A stretch of DNA of 8,030 nt from positions 1-8,030 of the forward strand of contig JASLBO010000023.1 of NCBI GenBank assembly GCA_030146605.1, read 5' to 3'. This DNA is from Sphingomonas sp. Its GTDB lineage: Bacteria; Pseudomonadota; Alphaproteobacteria; Sphingomonadales; Sphingomonadaceae. How positions within the stretch are numbered: the stretch's first letter is position 1; each line of letters starts with the position of its first letter. Positions 1 through 6,854 of this stretch are shown here, one piece after another. The translations under genes and the position numbers were made by a program. The notes below the pieces were generated by a model. The model made no database searches and was not told where the DNA came from. It saw only the letters and a program-made list of their open reading frames with translations.

Positions 1-148
1 AAGTGCTTGATATGCATTGCATTTATCGTGCGGCGGTTAACGATGCTTGGCCGGATCTGTTCACACCGCAGGAAAAAAGAATGCGCGTATCACCCGCTGC
101 CACGACGGCACGCAAGGCCTCGTCATGCGGGAGGGCTAAGACGCGCGA
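1..148. other. Intergenic stretch at left edge
   Basis: No gene with a usable start, ribosome binding site or recognisable product was seen here. It contains the terminator candidate for the SDR gene and a small dyad, ATGCA-t-TGCAT, at 12-22. After the SDR stop the same minus frame stays open for about 40 codons, but this is not unusual in GC-rich DNA and the peptide is not recognisable. Confidence 0.4.
73..146 (-). terminator. Candidate intrinsic terminator after the SDR gene
   Basis: Read on the minus strand just past the SDR stop codon, the arm GCGCGT (146-141) can pair with ACGCGC (88-83). Inside it, CCCGC (131-127) pairs with GCGGG (97-93), and ATGACG (126-121) pairs with CGTCGT (107-102) with one G-T wobble. 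A run of six T (78-73) follows the outer stem four bases later. The internal loops are uneven (9 and 4 bases), so the fold is imperfect, but the position and T tract fit a Rho-independent terminator for the SDR transcript. The plus strand has no T run after the same stem, so it would act in one direction only. Confidence 0.42.
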
Positions 149-1159
149 TCAACGCGGTTCACGCTTGCGGGCGGCATCTTCGGCCTTCATCCGCTTCCGA
201 ACGCCACCCTGCACGTTCCTGCCCGCGGGCATCGGCTGGTGGAGCGAACCCGGGCCCGGAGACTGGGCGGAGGATTTCCGCATCTGCTCGGCATGGGCAA
301 TGTTGCCGGACACTTCCTCGACCAGATCGGGCATGATGGTGTGCATGGTCGATACTGCCTGCGCCTTCCATCCCACCGGCAGTTCCTCCCGAGGGTGAAG
401 TGAGGACCACACGATCGCGCGGACGACCTTGTCGGGATCGTCCATCGCCGCCATCCGGCCCTTGCGTCCGCTATAGTTTGCCGCGTGTTGCCAGAACGGC
501 GTGTCGGCCGCCCATGGCATGATCGTCACCACCTTGATCCGGCGCTTCAATCCCGCGAGCCGAATTTCCTCGGTGAGCGCGCGGCCGAGAGCCCAGATCC
601 CGGCCTTCGTCGCAGCATAGGAGCCGTGATAGGCCAGGGGTACCTGACTCTCCACCGAGCCGAGATTGATCAGCGTTCCGTAGCCCTGCGCCTTGAACTG
701 CCGCATCGCGAAGTGGCTGCCGTAGATCGCTCCCTTCAGATTGACGTCGACTGCGCGACTATGATCGGCGATCGGGATTTCCTCGAACCGGCCGATGGTG
801 CCCACTCCGGCGTCGTTGATCCACACATCGACGCGTCCGAACGCGACGACTGCCGCTTGTCCCAGCCTCTCCATCTGGGCAGCATCGGACACATCGGTTG
901 TCTGAACGAGCGCGTGACCACCTGATGCGCGAATTTCTGCCGCGATCTCTTCGAGCAGTTCTGTACGCCGCGCGGCCAGCACGACGTTGGCGCGCTCTCT
1001 CCCAAGCAGCTCCGCGACCCCGCGCCCGAACCCGCTTGATGCGCCAGTGATGACGTAGGTTCGCCCCGCGAGTTGCTGTAGATCGCGCTTGCTCAAGTGC
1101 GTGTTCACCGCACAACCTGCAAGGGCGCTGGCCCCTAAAAGGGCCAATAGCAAAAGCAT
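149..1159 (-). CDS. Short-chain dehydrogenase/reductase (classical SDR) with lipoprotein-like N-terminus
   Basis: A 336-residue NAD(P)-dependent oxidoreductase of the classical SDR family; the substrate cannot be told from sequence. The Rossmann cofactor motif TGASSGFG is at residues 38-45, the structural NDAG (variant of NNAG) at 115-118, the catalytic Ser at 168, and the YAATK catalytic motif with Tyr181 and Lys185. About 80 extra residues follow the core, with a Pro/Gly-rich part and a basic C-terminus, as in a known subgroup of bacterial SDRs. The N-terminus is a short hydrophobic stretch ending in the lipobox LAGC (Cys16), which suggests a membrane-anchored lipoprotein. I chose ATG 1159 because it opens directly onto this signal. 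The longer reading to 1369 adds 70 residues that do not look like protein. No good Shine-Dalgarno precedes ATG 1159 and the signal lacks a basic n-region, so an in-frame TTG at 1192 or a rare ATT at 1171 is possible. It is transcribed alone, with no close partner on the same strand. Confidence 0.9.
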   Translation of the reverse strand: MLLLLALLGASALAGCAVNTHLSKRDLQQLAGRTYVITGASSGFGRGVAELLGRERANVVLAARRTELLEEIAAEIRASGGHALVQTTDVSDAAQMERLGQAAVVAFGRVDVWINDAGVGTIGRFEEIPIADHSRAVDVNLKGAIYGSHFAMRQFKAQGYGTLINLGSVESQVPLAYHGSYAATKAGIWALGRALTEEIRLAGLKRRIKVVTIMPWAADTPFWQHAANYSGRKGRMAAMDDPDKVVRAIVWSSLHPREELPVGWKAQAVSTMHTIMPDLVEEVSGNIAHAEQMRKSSAQSPGPGSLHQPMPAGRNVQGGVRKRMKAEDAARKREPR

Positions 1160-1541
1160 GAACTTGCCAATGATTTCGCTGCCTCTGCTCAACTGCGGTT
1201 GAGAGATGAAATCTAGGCTGCCGTTGGAGCTGCGCGCGTCACGCAAACGAATGCAGGCGAGCCTTCCGGGATCGAAGGATCTCGAGATTGGTCTACTGCA
1301 CAACCGATGCTCCGGGCGGCGCGCCGGATATCCACGTCGAAGCAAAACCTTGTTCAGAGCATGATGCATTACGATCCCGACTCCATGCCCCCGCAGCGAG
1401 TCGTAGCCGGGTCAGCATTCTCGTCATTTCAATAGATTAGTGCGGTGCTCCGGCCGATTCCACCTGCCGGTCGGCGATACGCGCACTGCCAGCTCGGCAC
1501 GACGATAGATCCAGGCGTTCGGATATATGGAGACCAGGTGC

Positions 1542-1564
1542 TCTGGCGATGGTCCATTGCCAGA
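1542..1564. promoter_or_regulatory. 23-bp inverted repeat, operator-like
   Basis: The arms TCTGGCGATGG (1542-1552) and CCATTGCCAGA (1554-1564) are reverse complements except at one position and are separated by a single T. A further matching half-site, CTGGCAATG, lies at 1584-1592. Closely spaced, almost symmetric arms resemble a binding site for a dimeric regulator more than a terminator, because a one-base loop cannot form a hairpin without opening pairs. No regulator gene is adjacent, and the site is several hundred bases from either gene start, so its target is unknown. Confidence 0.4.
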
Positions 1565-1720
1565 TAGCGCGGCGGTTGGGGCGCTGGCAATGACGTGACA
1601 CACCATCTTTTGGCGCCAGTGGTGGGGGATGCCAAGTGACTGCAATTGGGCGCCCCCTGGGCCCGGCAGCTCACGCTGAAAGCGGCCGAGCCGCTTGTGG
1701 CCGATGGCGGTCTGACGCGT

Positions 1721-1960
1721 TTAGGTCGCAGTGACAGGGTACTGCAGTTCACCGGCGCGACGAGCCTCGTCAGTTCCCATCATGATCCAGGCTACCGGGT
1801 CCTCGCGCTCCCTGAACCAGTCGCGACGGCACTCCGTTCCTCTTGCGAGCCACAATCAGCCCGCCGAGAATGATGCCGACAGGAGCTGGTCCTCCACGCC
1901 GCTCCCCAAGAGAACGTTACCCGTGGCCGGTCGTTGGGAGCAGAGCCGACCTACACGAAG
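1721..1960 (-). pseudogene. Possible decayed coding fragment, unidentified
   Basis: On the minus strand one frame gives protein-like text on both sides of an in-frame TGA at 1858-1856. Upstream of it is a stretch ending GVEDQLLSASFSAG; after it comes a stretch containing DWFREREDPVAWIMMG and TDEARRAGELQYPV, ending at TAA 1723-1721. The mix of charged and hydrophobic residues looks more coding than its surroundings. I do not recognise the family, see no start with a ribosome binding site, and cannot exclude chance. It may be a remnant of a lost gene. Confidence 0.2.
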
Positions 1961-2105
1961 ACGTGCTCCCGACAACCTGATCGTCCCAGCCCTGTGCGCG
2001 AAGTGCAGATCCGCACAATTTCGAGTAAAAAGCTGTGATGAGGCAACATTTTTAACTGCTGGCCTCTAGCCCGGTTGCGGGGGGAGTACGCGTAGCGAGT
2101 CTAGA

Positions 2106-4691
2106 ATGGACGACTGGGTTGCGGATCATGGCGAGCGGTTCTCTCGATCCGCCCCTTCTACAGAGCTTGCGCCCGTGGCGCGCCTGTCTTCAGGCGATGC
2201 ACAAAGCGGTGCGGCAAGCAGCAGCGACCTGGCCCTGTCTCCCGAAGACCTCGAAGAGGCTTTCGCAATCGCGCGTCTCGGGGTCTGGCGCTGGCGCGTC
2301 GGAACCACTGAGTTCCTCTGGTCTGTCGAACTCTTCAAGATAGCCGGGCGTGATGCGGAGAACTTTGCGCCGTCTCTCCAGAACACGCTCGCATGCATAC
2401 ATGTGGACGATCGAGCGCTCATTCGGGAGCGTCTGTTCGCGGCCGTGGAGTCATTCGATCCCGCGGGCCGAGAGTTCCGGATAGTTCGCCCCGACGGCAG
2501 CGAACGTCACTGCTGGACGAGAATCAGTCCCATCCGCCGCGGCGGGCGCGTCGAGGCGATCCGGGGCGTCTTGCTCGATGTCACCGAACGGCGCCTCAGC
2601 GACATGGCCCTCTCGGCAAGCGAGGAGCATTACCGCAACACCGTCGAGCTATCCCCCCAAATGCCATGGACGGCTGATGCGGCGGGAAATCTCCTGACCA
2701 TCAGCGGTCGCTGGAGCACGATCACGGGCCTGCCCGAATCGGCGGCGCTGGGCACCGGCTGGCTGCAAAAGGTGCACGAAGAGGATCGGGCGCTCGTCCA
2801 AGCGGCCGTCGCAGAGTCGCTCACCCGGTCTGCCGCGCTCGATATCAGGGCGCGACTGCGCTGCGCGGACGGAGAGCTTCGCTGGATTCGCTCGCGCGCT
2901 TTCCCAAAAACGGATTCGTCGGGAAAAGTCCTGCGCTGGTACGGTCTGAGCGAGGATGTCCAGGAACAGGAACTGACGCTCGCGCGGCTTCGCGAGAGCG
3001 AGGAGCATTATCGTTACACGGTGGAGATCAATCCCCAGATCCCGTGGACGGCCGACCCGAAGGGCAACATCCTCGACGCCGGACCCAGGTGGAACGAGTT
3101 GATAGGAATGGCCCCGCAGCGCTGGGTGGAAGCACTGCACCCTGACGACGTTACTGCGACGCTCGACCGCTGGTCGCATTCGCTGCGAACAGGCGAGCGC
3201 GTCGATCTTCGGTATCGTCTCAGGGGACGAGACGGCGTCTACAGGTGGTGCCGGGTCCGCGCGGGTCCGCGTTACTCGCAAGGCCAGATCGTCAGGTGGT
3301 ATGGTGTCGTCGAGGATATCGACGAGCAGAAGACCGCCCAGGATCGGATCAGCTGGAGTGCTACCCACGATCCTCTCACCCAGCTTCCGAACCGCAGGAT
3401 GTTCGATGCGCAATTGTCCGAGAATCTGGCGGCCGCGGAAGCGGCAGGGGAGGGGCTCGCGCTGCTGGTCCTCGACGTAGACCATTTCAAATATATCAAC
3501 GACACCATGGGGCATGACGCCGGCGATCTGGTGCTGAGAACCCTTGCGGATCGCCTTCGCAGCACCGTCCGCCCGATTGATACCGTCGCCAGGCTGGGTG
3601 GTGACGAGTTCGCGCTGATCCTTCCGCGGGTGGGGACTCCTGAGGAAGCCAGGGCGATCTCGGAGCGTCTTCTCGAATGTCTGCGCGCACCGGTCTCGCA
3701 TGCCGGCGCCACGCTCGACTGCCGCGCGAGCATTGGCGCCAGCATCTACCCGGCGCATGGGACCAGCGCGGGTGATCTGCTCAAGCATGCCGACATTGCG
3801 CTCTATTCATCGAAGACCGGCCGGCGCGGCGAGCTTCTCATCTTTGCGCCGCACATGCGGGCAGAACTCCAGCAACGCGTGACGATGACCAACATTGCGC
3901 GGACCGCGGTGCAGGACGACCGCATCCGTGCTTTCTACCAGCCCAAGATCGACCTGCGCACTCGTCGGATCGCGGGCTTCGAGGCGCTCGCGCGCCGGGT
4001 GGATTCCGAAGGAAACGTGCACCTTCCTGCTACCTTTGCCGCGGGGTTCGACGACCATGATGTATCTGCGGCGCTCACACAGAAGATGCTCGGCCGGGTC
4101 GTGGGGCAGATGCGCGACTGGAGCGAGCGTGGAATCGTCTTCGGCCATGTGGCGCTGAACGCATCTACAGCCGATCTCCAGCGCCCGGATTTTGGCGATG
4201 GGTTGCTCGCGTTTCTTCATGAGGCCGGGATCGAGCCCGCGCGCCTGCAACTCGAGGTGACCGAAACGGTCCTTCTTGCCCGTGGGGCCGACCGGGTCGA
4301 ACGATCGCTGCGGACGCTGAACAAGGAAGGGATCCGGATTGCGCTTGACGACTTCGGCACCGGCTATGCGTCCCTGAGCCATCTGAAGCAGTTCCCGGTC
4401 GACATCATCAAGATCGACCGGAGCTTCGTGTCGGACGTACGCAACGAGGCCCAGCATTCCGCCATCGCAGAGGCGGTGATCATGCTGGGAAAGAATCTTG
4501 GGATCGAAGTCGTTGCGGAAGGCATCGAAACGGAGGCGCAGGCTCAATGGCTGCTCGACGTCGGTTGCCACTTTGGCCAGGGCTTCCTCTTCTCGCCCGC
4601 GGTGCCTGCGGAGGATCTGGGCGAACTATTCCGGACTTTCGGAGATCAGCCTGCGCCGGTGCGGCCGGAGATTGGCGGCGCCACTCGCTGA
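2106..4691 (+). CDS. PAS-PAS-PAS-GGDEF-EAL cyclic-di-GMP synthase/phosphodiesterase
   Basis: An 861-residue soluble protein with no membrane segment or signal peptide, so sensing is cytoplasmic. Three PAS-like domains lie at about residues 50-163, 172-287 and 298-407; the last two are a recent tandem copy. The GGDEF domain (about 415-580) has DPLT (422-425), an inhibitory-site RxxD (489-492) and an intact GGDEF motif (498-502), so it could make cyclic-di-GMP and be product-inhibited. The EAL domain (about 600-845) has YQPK (611-614), EAL (626-628), Asn685, Glu717, DDFGTGY (748-754), Lys769 and Glu805, so the known metal and catalytic positions for cyclic-di-GMP hydrolysis appear kept. The residues just after EAL depart from the usual RWxHP and the following loop is short. 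ATG 2106 is the first start after the in-frame TAG at 2067; its ribosome site is weak (GCGAG, 2095-2099), and a G-rich run at 2079-2086 is too far away. It is a lone gene; input signal and net activity are unknown. Confidence 0.95.
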   Translation: MDDWVADHGERFSRSAPSTELAPVARLSSGDAQSGAASSSDLALSPEDLEEAFAIARLGVWRWRVGTTEFLWSVELFKIAGRDAENFAPSLQNTLACIHVDDRALIRERLFAAVESFDPAGREFRIVRPDGSERHCWTRISPIRRGGRVEAIRGVLLDVTERRLSDMALSASEEHYRNTVELSPQMPWTADAAGNLLTISGRWSTITGLPESAALGTGWLQKVHEEDRALVQAAVAESLTRSAALDIRARLRCADGELRWIRSRAFPKTDSSGKVLRWYGLSEDVQEQELTLARLRESEEHYRYTVEINPQIPWTADPKGNILDAGPRWNELIGMAPQRWVEALHPDDVTATLDRWSHSLRTGERVDLRYRLRGRDGVYRWCRVRAGPRYSQGQIVRWYGVVEDIDEQKTAQDRISWSATHDPLTQLPNRRMFDAQLSENLAAAEAAGEGLALLVLDVDHFKYINDTMGHDAGDLVLRTLADRLRSTVRPIDTVARLGGDEFALILPRVGTPEEARAISERLLECLRAPVSHAGATLDCRASIGASIYPAHGTSAGDLLKHADIALYSSKTGRRGELLIFAPHMRAELQQRVTMTNIARTAVQDDRIRAFYQPKIDLRTRRIAGFEALARRVDSEGNVHLPATFAAGFDDHDVSAALTQKMLGRVVGQMRDWSERGIVFGHVALNASTADLQRPDFGDGLLAFLHEAGIEPARLQLEVTETVLLARGADRVERSLRTLNKEGIRIALDDFGTGYASLSHLKQFPVDIIKIDRSFVSDVRNEAQHSAIAEAVIMLGKNLGIEVVAEGIETEAQAQWLLDVGCHFGQGFLFSPAVPAEDLGELFRTFGDQPAPVRPEIGGATR
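2619..3326 (+). repeat. Tandem duplication encoding two PAS domains
   Basis: Two in-frame copies, 2619-2966 and 2997-3326, encode the second and third PAS-like domains. Both begin SEEHYR, continue with TVE and PQ.PWTAD, and end with RWYG followed by ED and EQ. Over the first 37 residues 22 are identical, and DNA similarity is visible at the start (both copies open with AGCGAGGAGCATTA). The copies sit 126 residues apart and are joined by a short linker, LTLARLRE-like, that probably forms a helix. The first PAS domain of the protein is more distant. Confidence 0.85.
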
Positions 4692-4758
4692 GCGGACCAT
4701 CAAGCCCCGGTCCCGAACGCCAGTTTCCAAGGCGCGGGGCTCCGCGGCGGCCTCAGCG
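4686..4758 (+). other. Nested inverted repeats spanning the stop codon
   Basis: Three nested complementary pairs surround the end of the PAS-GGDEF-EAL gene: CGCTGAG (4686-4692) with CTCAGCG (4752-4758), CGGA (4693-4696) with TCCG (4741-4744), and GCCCCG (4704-4709) with CGGGGC (4735-4740). The two internal gaps are seven bases each. The outer arm includes the TGA stop. There is no T tract, so this would be a 3' RNA structure rather than a terminator. GC-rich DNA makes such pairings common, so this is tentative. Confidence 0.3.
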
Positions 4759-4827
4759 CGATTGGACGGCGGTAGCGTTCCGTGCACGGTCGCTCCAGCG
4801 GGCAGATGACACGCCGGCGTGCCCGAC

Positions 4828-4864
4828 AGCGAGCGTCAGCAGCGATACTGAACGACTCGCTTTT
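4828..4864 (+). terminator. Candidate intrinsic terminator after PAS-GGDEF-EAL gene
   Basis: The left arm at 4828-4839 (AGCGAGCGTCAG) pairs fully with 4848-4861, giving 12 Watson-Crick pairs with only two bulged A residues (4852 and 4855) and an 8-base loop. Four T (4861-4864) follow at once. It lies 137 bases past the stop codon on the same strand. The T tract is short, but the stem is one of the best in the window. Confidence 0.48.
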
Positions 4865-4886
4865 GCCGGGTACGAGCGTGTCGCTG

Positions 4887-4902
4887 CTAGCGATAGCGCT
4901 AG
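4887..4902. repeat. Short dyad at the end of the receptor relic
   Basis: CTAGCG (4887-4892) and CGCTAG (4897-4902) are exact reverse complements around ATAG. The dyad covers the TAG stop of the receptor relic. It has no T tract; it may be a chance palindrome or the remains of a 3' hairpin. Confidence 0.3.
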
Positions 4903-5090
4903 AACTTCGCCCTAACGCCGAAATTGTATCGCGCCTGTATCTTGGAGAAGCAAAAAACGGTCCTCGATCGCCGACCATTCGTCCACCCGCTGCTTGGTGA
5001 CATTCACTCCCTGGACGTAAACTTGGAAATTTGGAGTGACATCATAGCCGAGGTTGAAATCCAGCTGACCGTATGCTGACCGATTGCGGG
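4899..5090 (-). pseudogene. C-terminal remnant of a TonB-dependent outer-membrane receptor
   Basis: Only the last beta strands of a TonB-dependent receptor remain. In one minus frame the peptide runs from about RNRSAYGQLDFNLGYDV through FQVYVQGVNVTK to DRFLLLQDTG. After codon 4932-4930 the frame is lost, but shifting it restores RYNFGVRAKF and a TAG stop at 4901-4899. That ending, with terminal Phe, is typical of these outer-membrane barrels. The shift fits loss of two bases in a GC dinucleotide run at about 4929-4934. Everything N-terminal (normally 600-900 residues, including the plug and TonB box) is absent; upstream of about 5090 the sequence no longer resembles a receptor. It lies downstream of the amidohydrolase on the same strand, suggesting an old functional pairing. 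An assembly or base-calling error could explain the shift but not the missing body. Confidence 0.85.
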
Positions 5091-5176
5091 GCCGCTCCTG
5101 GCTCGAGCGCCTTAACCTGTGCCGGGATGGAGGTTCCCGAACAAACGACCCTTCACGCACGGAGTGCGACAGTCAT

Positions 5177-5212
5177 GCCCGATGTGCCGGGCAGCAACCT
5201 GCGCCTTCAGGT
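5177..5212 (-). other. Two short hairpins downstream of the amidohydrolase
   Basis: GCCCG (5177-5181) pairs with CGGGC (5188-5192), and ACCTG (5197-5201) pairs with CAGGT (5208-5212); each has a 6-base loop. They begin about 23 bases past the amidohydrolase stop. No T tract follows on the minus strand, so they may stabilise the 3' end of the message or be incidental. Confidence 0.3.
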
Positions 5213-5234
5213 CGGCACTTCATACCTTTATTGC

Positions 5235-6848
5235 TCAGTGGTCGTTGGTGTGGACAAACTCTGGAGCTTCATAAGCCACTCGTCCTCCAACGATCGTAAG
5301 CAGGCTCCGGGTTGCGGGCAGGGAAGCCGCGGGCACGGTTGTCACGTCCTGTGAGAGGACGGCGATGTCGGCAAGCATGCCAGGCGCCAGTATCCCTTTT
5401 TCGCTGTCAGCGAACTCGGCGTACGCCGGCCCGCGGGTTAGAACCGCCAGCCCCTCCTCACGTGTGACCGCCCCCGGATTGTTGTCCGCAGTAATCGCGG
5501 CAAGGAACGCGAACGGCGGGAATCCCATGTCGGAGCCGTAAGCGACCGGCAGGCCAGCCTGCAGCCACAGGCGGATCGGTGCCATGGGCCTCGGCTGCGC
5601 CAATACGATCCCCAGCCGTTTGGCGCGTTCGAGCTCGGGCCCGACTATGCCATTGGCGTGCTCGAACCGAACCCGAACGCGCCGCCAGCGCTCGGGCGAC
5701 CCCATCCGCTCCATTTCGTCCAGCACGGCTCCGGCCATCGCATCCCCCACCGCATGCAGGTGGAGCGGCTCGCCGCCAGCGAGCGCACGGGCGAGCTCTG
5801 CACGAAGGTGCCCGGTGGCGAAGTTTGGCCGCCCGCGCCAAGCCGGGCGATTACGATAAGGTTTGGACTGATAGGCCAGCCCTTCAATAGGCGTCCCGTC
5901 CAGTACCCACTTCAGGCCCGACACGCGCGTTAGTGGCGGCAAGCGCGATCGCAGCTTGGCCCAGGGGTCGGTGCCGTTCGCCTCCGCGACGCTCATCGGA
6001 AACCGGATAAGGCGAAGTCTGATCGGGAGCTTGGCGCGACCGAGTGCCTGCGCCAGCGCCGCCGGCGTCTGGTCTCCTGACATCGCCTGCACGGAAGTGA
6101 CCCCTTCGCGAAGACGACGCGCTGCATAGGCGCGCCAATGCGCCAGCTGCGCCTCATCGCTCGCCGCGGATTGCAGCCGCTGGAGCACTCGCCAGCCGGC
6201 ATATTCCTCGAGCTTGCCCGTCGCCCTGCCGCCGCCATCGCGCTCGAGCCGACCGCCCTCCGGATCAGGCGTTCGATCGTTCAGGTTCATCAATTCGAAG
6301 CCCCGTGCGTTCAAGATGACCCCGTGACCCCACCAGGCCGACAGCACGACGGGTCGGCCTCCAGCCACCGCGTCCACTGCTGCCTGCGCTGCGGCGGCGT
6401 CGCTCATCGCTGTCGAGCCCACGACTGCGTGAATCCACTCGCCGTGCGGCGCGCGCCGTGCTGCCATCCCGACAGCGGTGGCGACGGCTGCCAGCGGCGG
6501 GTCCGTCGCGGGAGAGGCGCCGACATTCGCAGAGACGCCGAACGGGACATTGCCAGGGTGATCGTGGGCGTCGTTGATGCCCGGCATCGCCATGCGGCCG
6601 GCAAGATCGATGACGCGTGTGTGCGGCGTCGCCGACTTCAGGATCGTCCTGCTGTCCCCGATCGCTGTCACCCTGTCACCGCGGATCGCGAGGGCCTCCA
6701 CATACGGCTGCCTCGTGTCCCCCGTATAGATGCGCCCGCCGTGCAAGATCACGTCAGGACCGGACGGACGGACATATGGCGCCGCAGCGGTAAAGAGAAG
6801 AGGGGCGGCGAGCGTAAGCAGGGCCGCGCGGATCAATCGGACTTGCAC
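5235..6848 (-). CDS. Exported amidohydrolase, YtcJ-like (amidohydrolase 3) family
   Basis: A 537-residue metal-dependent hydrolase of the family that includes YtcJ-like proteins and N-substituted formamide deformylases; the substrate is unknown. Seen in order: a signal peptide (basic n-region with Arg4 and Arg7, hydrophobic core 8-19, AAA at 21-23 as likely cleavage area), the small beta-sandwich domain (VILHGGRIYTGD at 33-44), the metal motif HDH (95-97), KWVLDG with Lys313 and Asp317, HLHAVGD with His363 and His365, FEH with His397, and GSD with Asp440. The C-terminal KGILAPGMLADIAVL is typical of the fold. All expected ligands are present and length is normal. Start GTG 6848 is chosen because AAGGAGG lies six bases upstream and the protein then begins with a clean signal peptide; the longer reading from ATG 6923 adds 25 Arg-rich residues that bury it. 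It probably works in the periplasm. It stands alone, divergent from the autotransporter gene, with a receptor relic downstream. Confidence 0.92.
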   Translation of the reverse strand: MQVRLIRAALLTLAAPLLFTAAAPYVRPSGPDVILHGGRIYTGDTRQPYVEALAIRGDRVTAIGDSRTILKSATPHTRVIDLAGRMAMPGINDAHDHPGNVPFGVSANVGASPATDPPLAAVATAVGMAARRAPHGEWIHAVVGSTAMSDAAAAQAAVDAVAGGRPVVLSAWWGHGVILNARGFELMNLNDRTPDPEGGRLERDGGGRATGKLEEYAGWRVLQRLQSAASDEAQLAHWRAYAARRLREGVTSVQAMSGDQTPAALAQALGRAKLPIRLRLIRFPMSVAEANGTDPWAKLRSRLPPLTRVSGLKWVLDGTPIEGLAYQSKPYRNRPAWRGRPNFATGHLRAELARALAGGEPLHLHAVGDAMAGAVLDEMERMGSPERWRRVRVRFEHANGIVGPELERAKRLGIVLAQPRPMAPIRLWLQAGLPVAYGSDMGFPPFAFLAAITADNNPGAVTREEGLAVLTRGPAYAEFADSEKGILAPGMLADIAVLSQDVTTVPAASLPATRSLLTIVGGRVAYEAPEFVHTNDH

Positions 6849-6854
6849 GCTCGT

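Larger units (their letters stand above)
1160..2105. other. Gene-poor region between divergent SDR and PAS-GGDEF-EAL genes
   Basis: About 945 bases with no intact gene I can support. Open frames on both strands are short, rich in Arg/Ser/Pro and lack ribosome binding sites. Two things stand out: a 23-bp dyad at 1542-1564 with a further half-site nearby, and minus-strand peptide-like fragments at about 1721-1960. The last 100 bases before 2106 include an A/T-rich patch (about 2024-2055) and the 8-bp palindrome TACGCGTA (2087-2094), where a promoter of the downstream gene could lie. I could not pick confident -35 and -10 boxes for either flanking gene. Confidence 0.5.

Noticed and set aside
1206..1364. 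A 52-codon plus-strand open frame, ATG to TGA
   Set aside because: It is Arg-rich, has only a poor GAGAG directly against the start, and no recognisable features; chance is likely.
1160..1369. N-terminal extension of the SDR reading frame to ATG 1369
   Set aside because: The extra 70 residues are Arg/Ser-rich, match no part of the SDR fold, and would bury the lipoprotein-like signal.
2649..3788. A 379-codon open frame on the minus strand inside the PAS-GGDEF-EAL gene
   Set aside because: It lies fully antisense to a gene with clear domains and motifs, has no recognisable product, and such long antisense frames are common in GC-rich DNA.
3807..4571. A 254-codon minus-strand open frame opposite the EAL domain
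   Set aside because: Antisense shadow of a strongly supported gene; residue mix is not protein-like.
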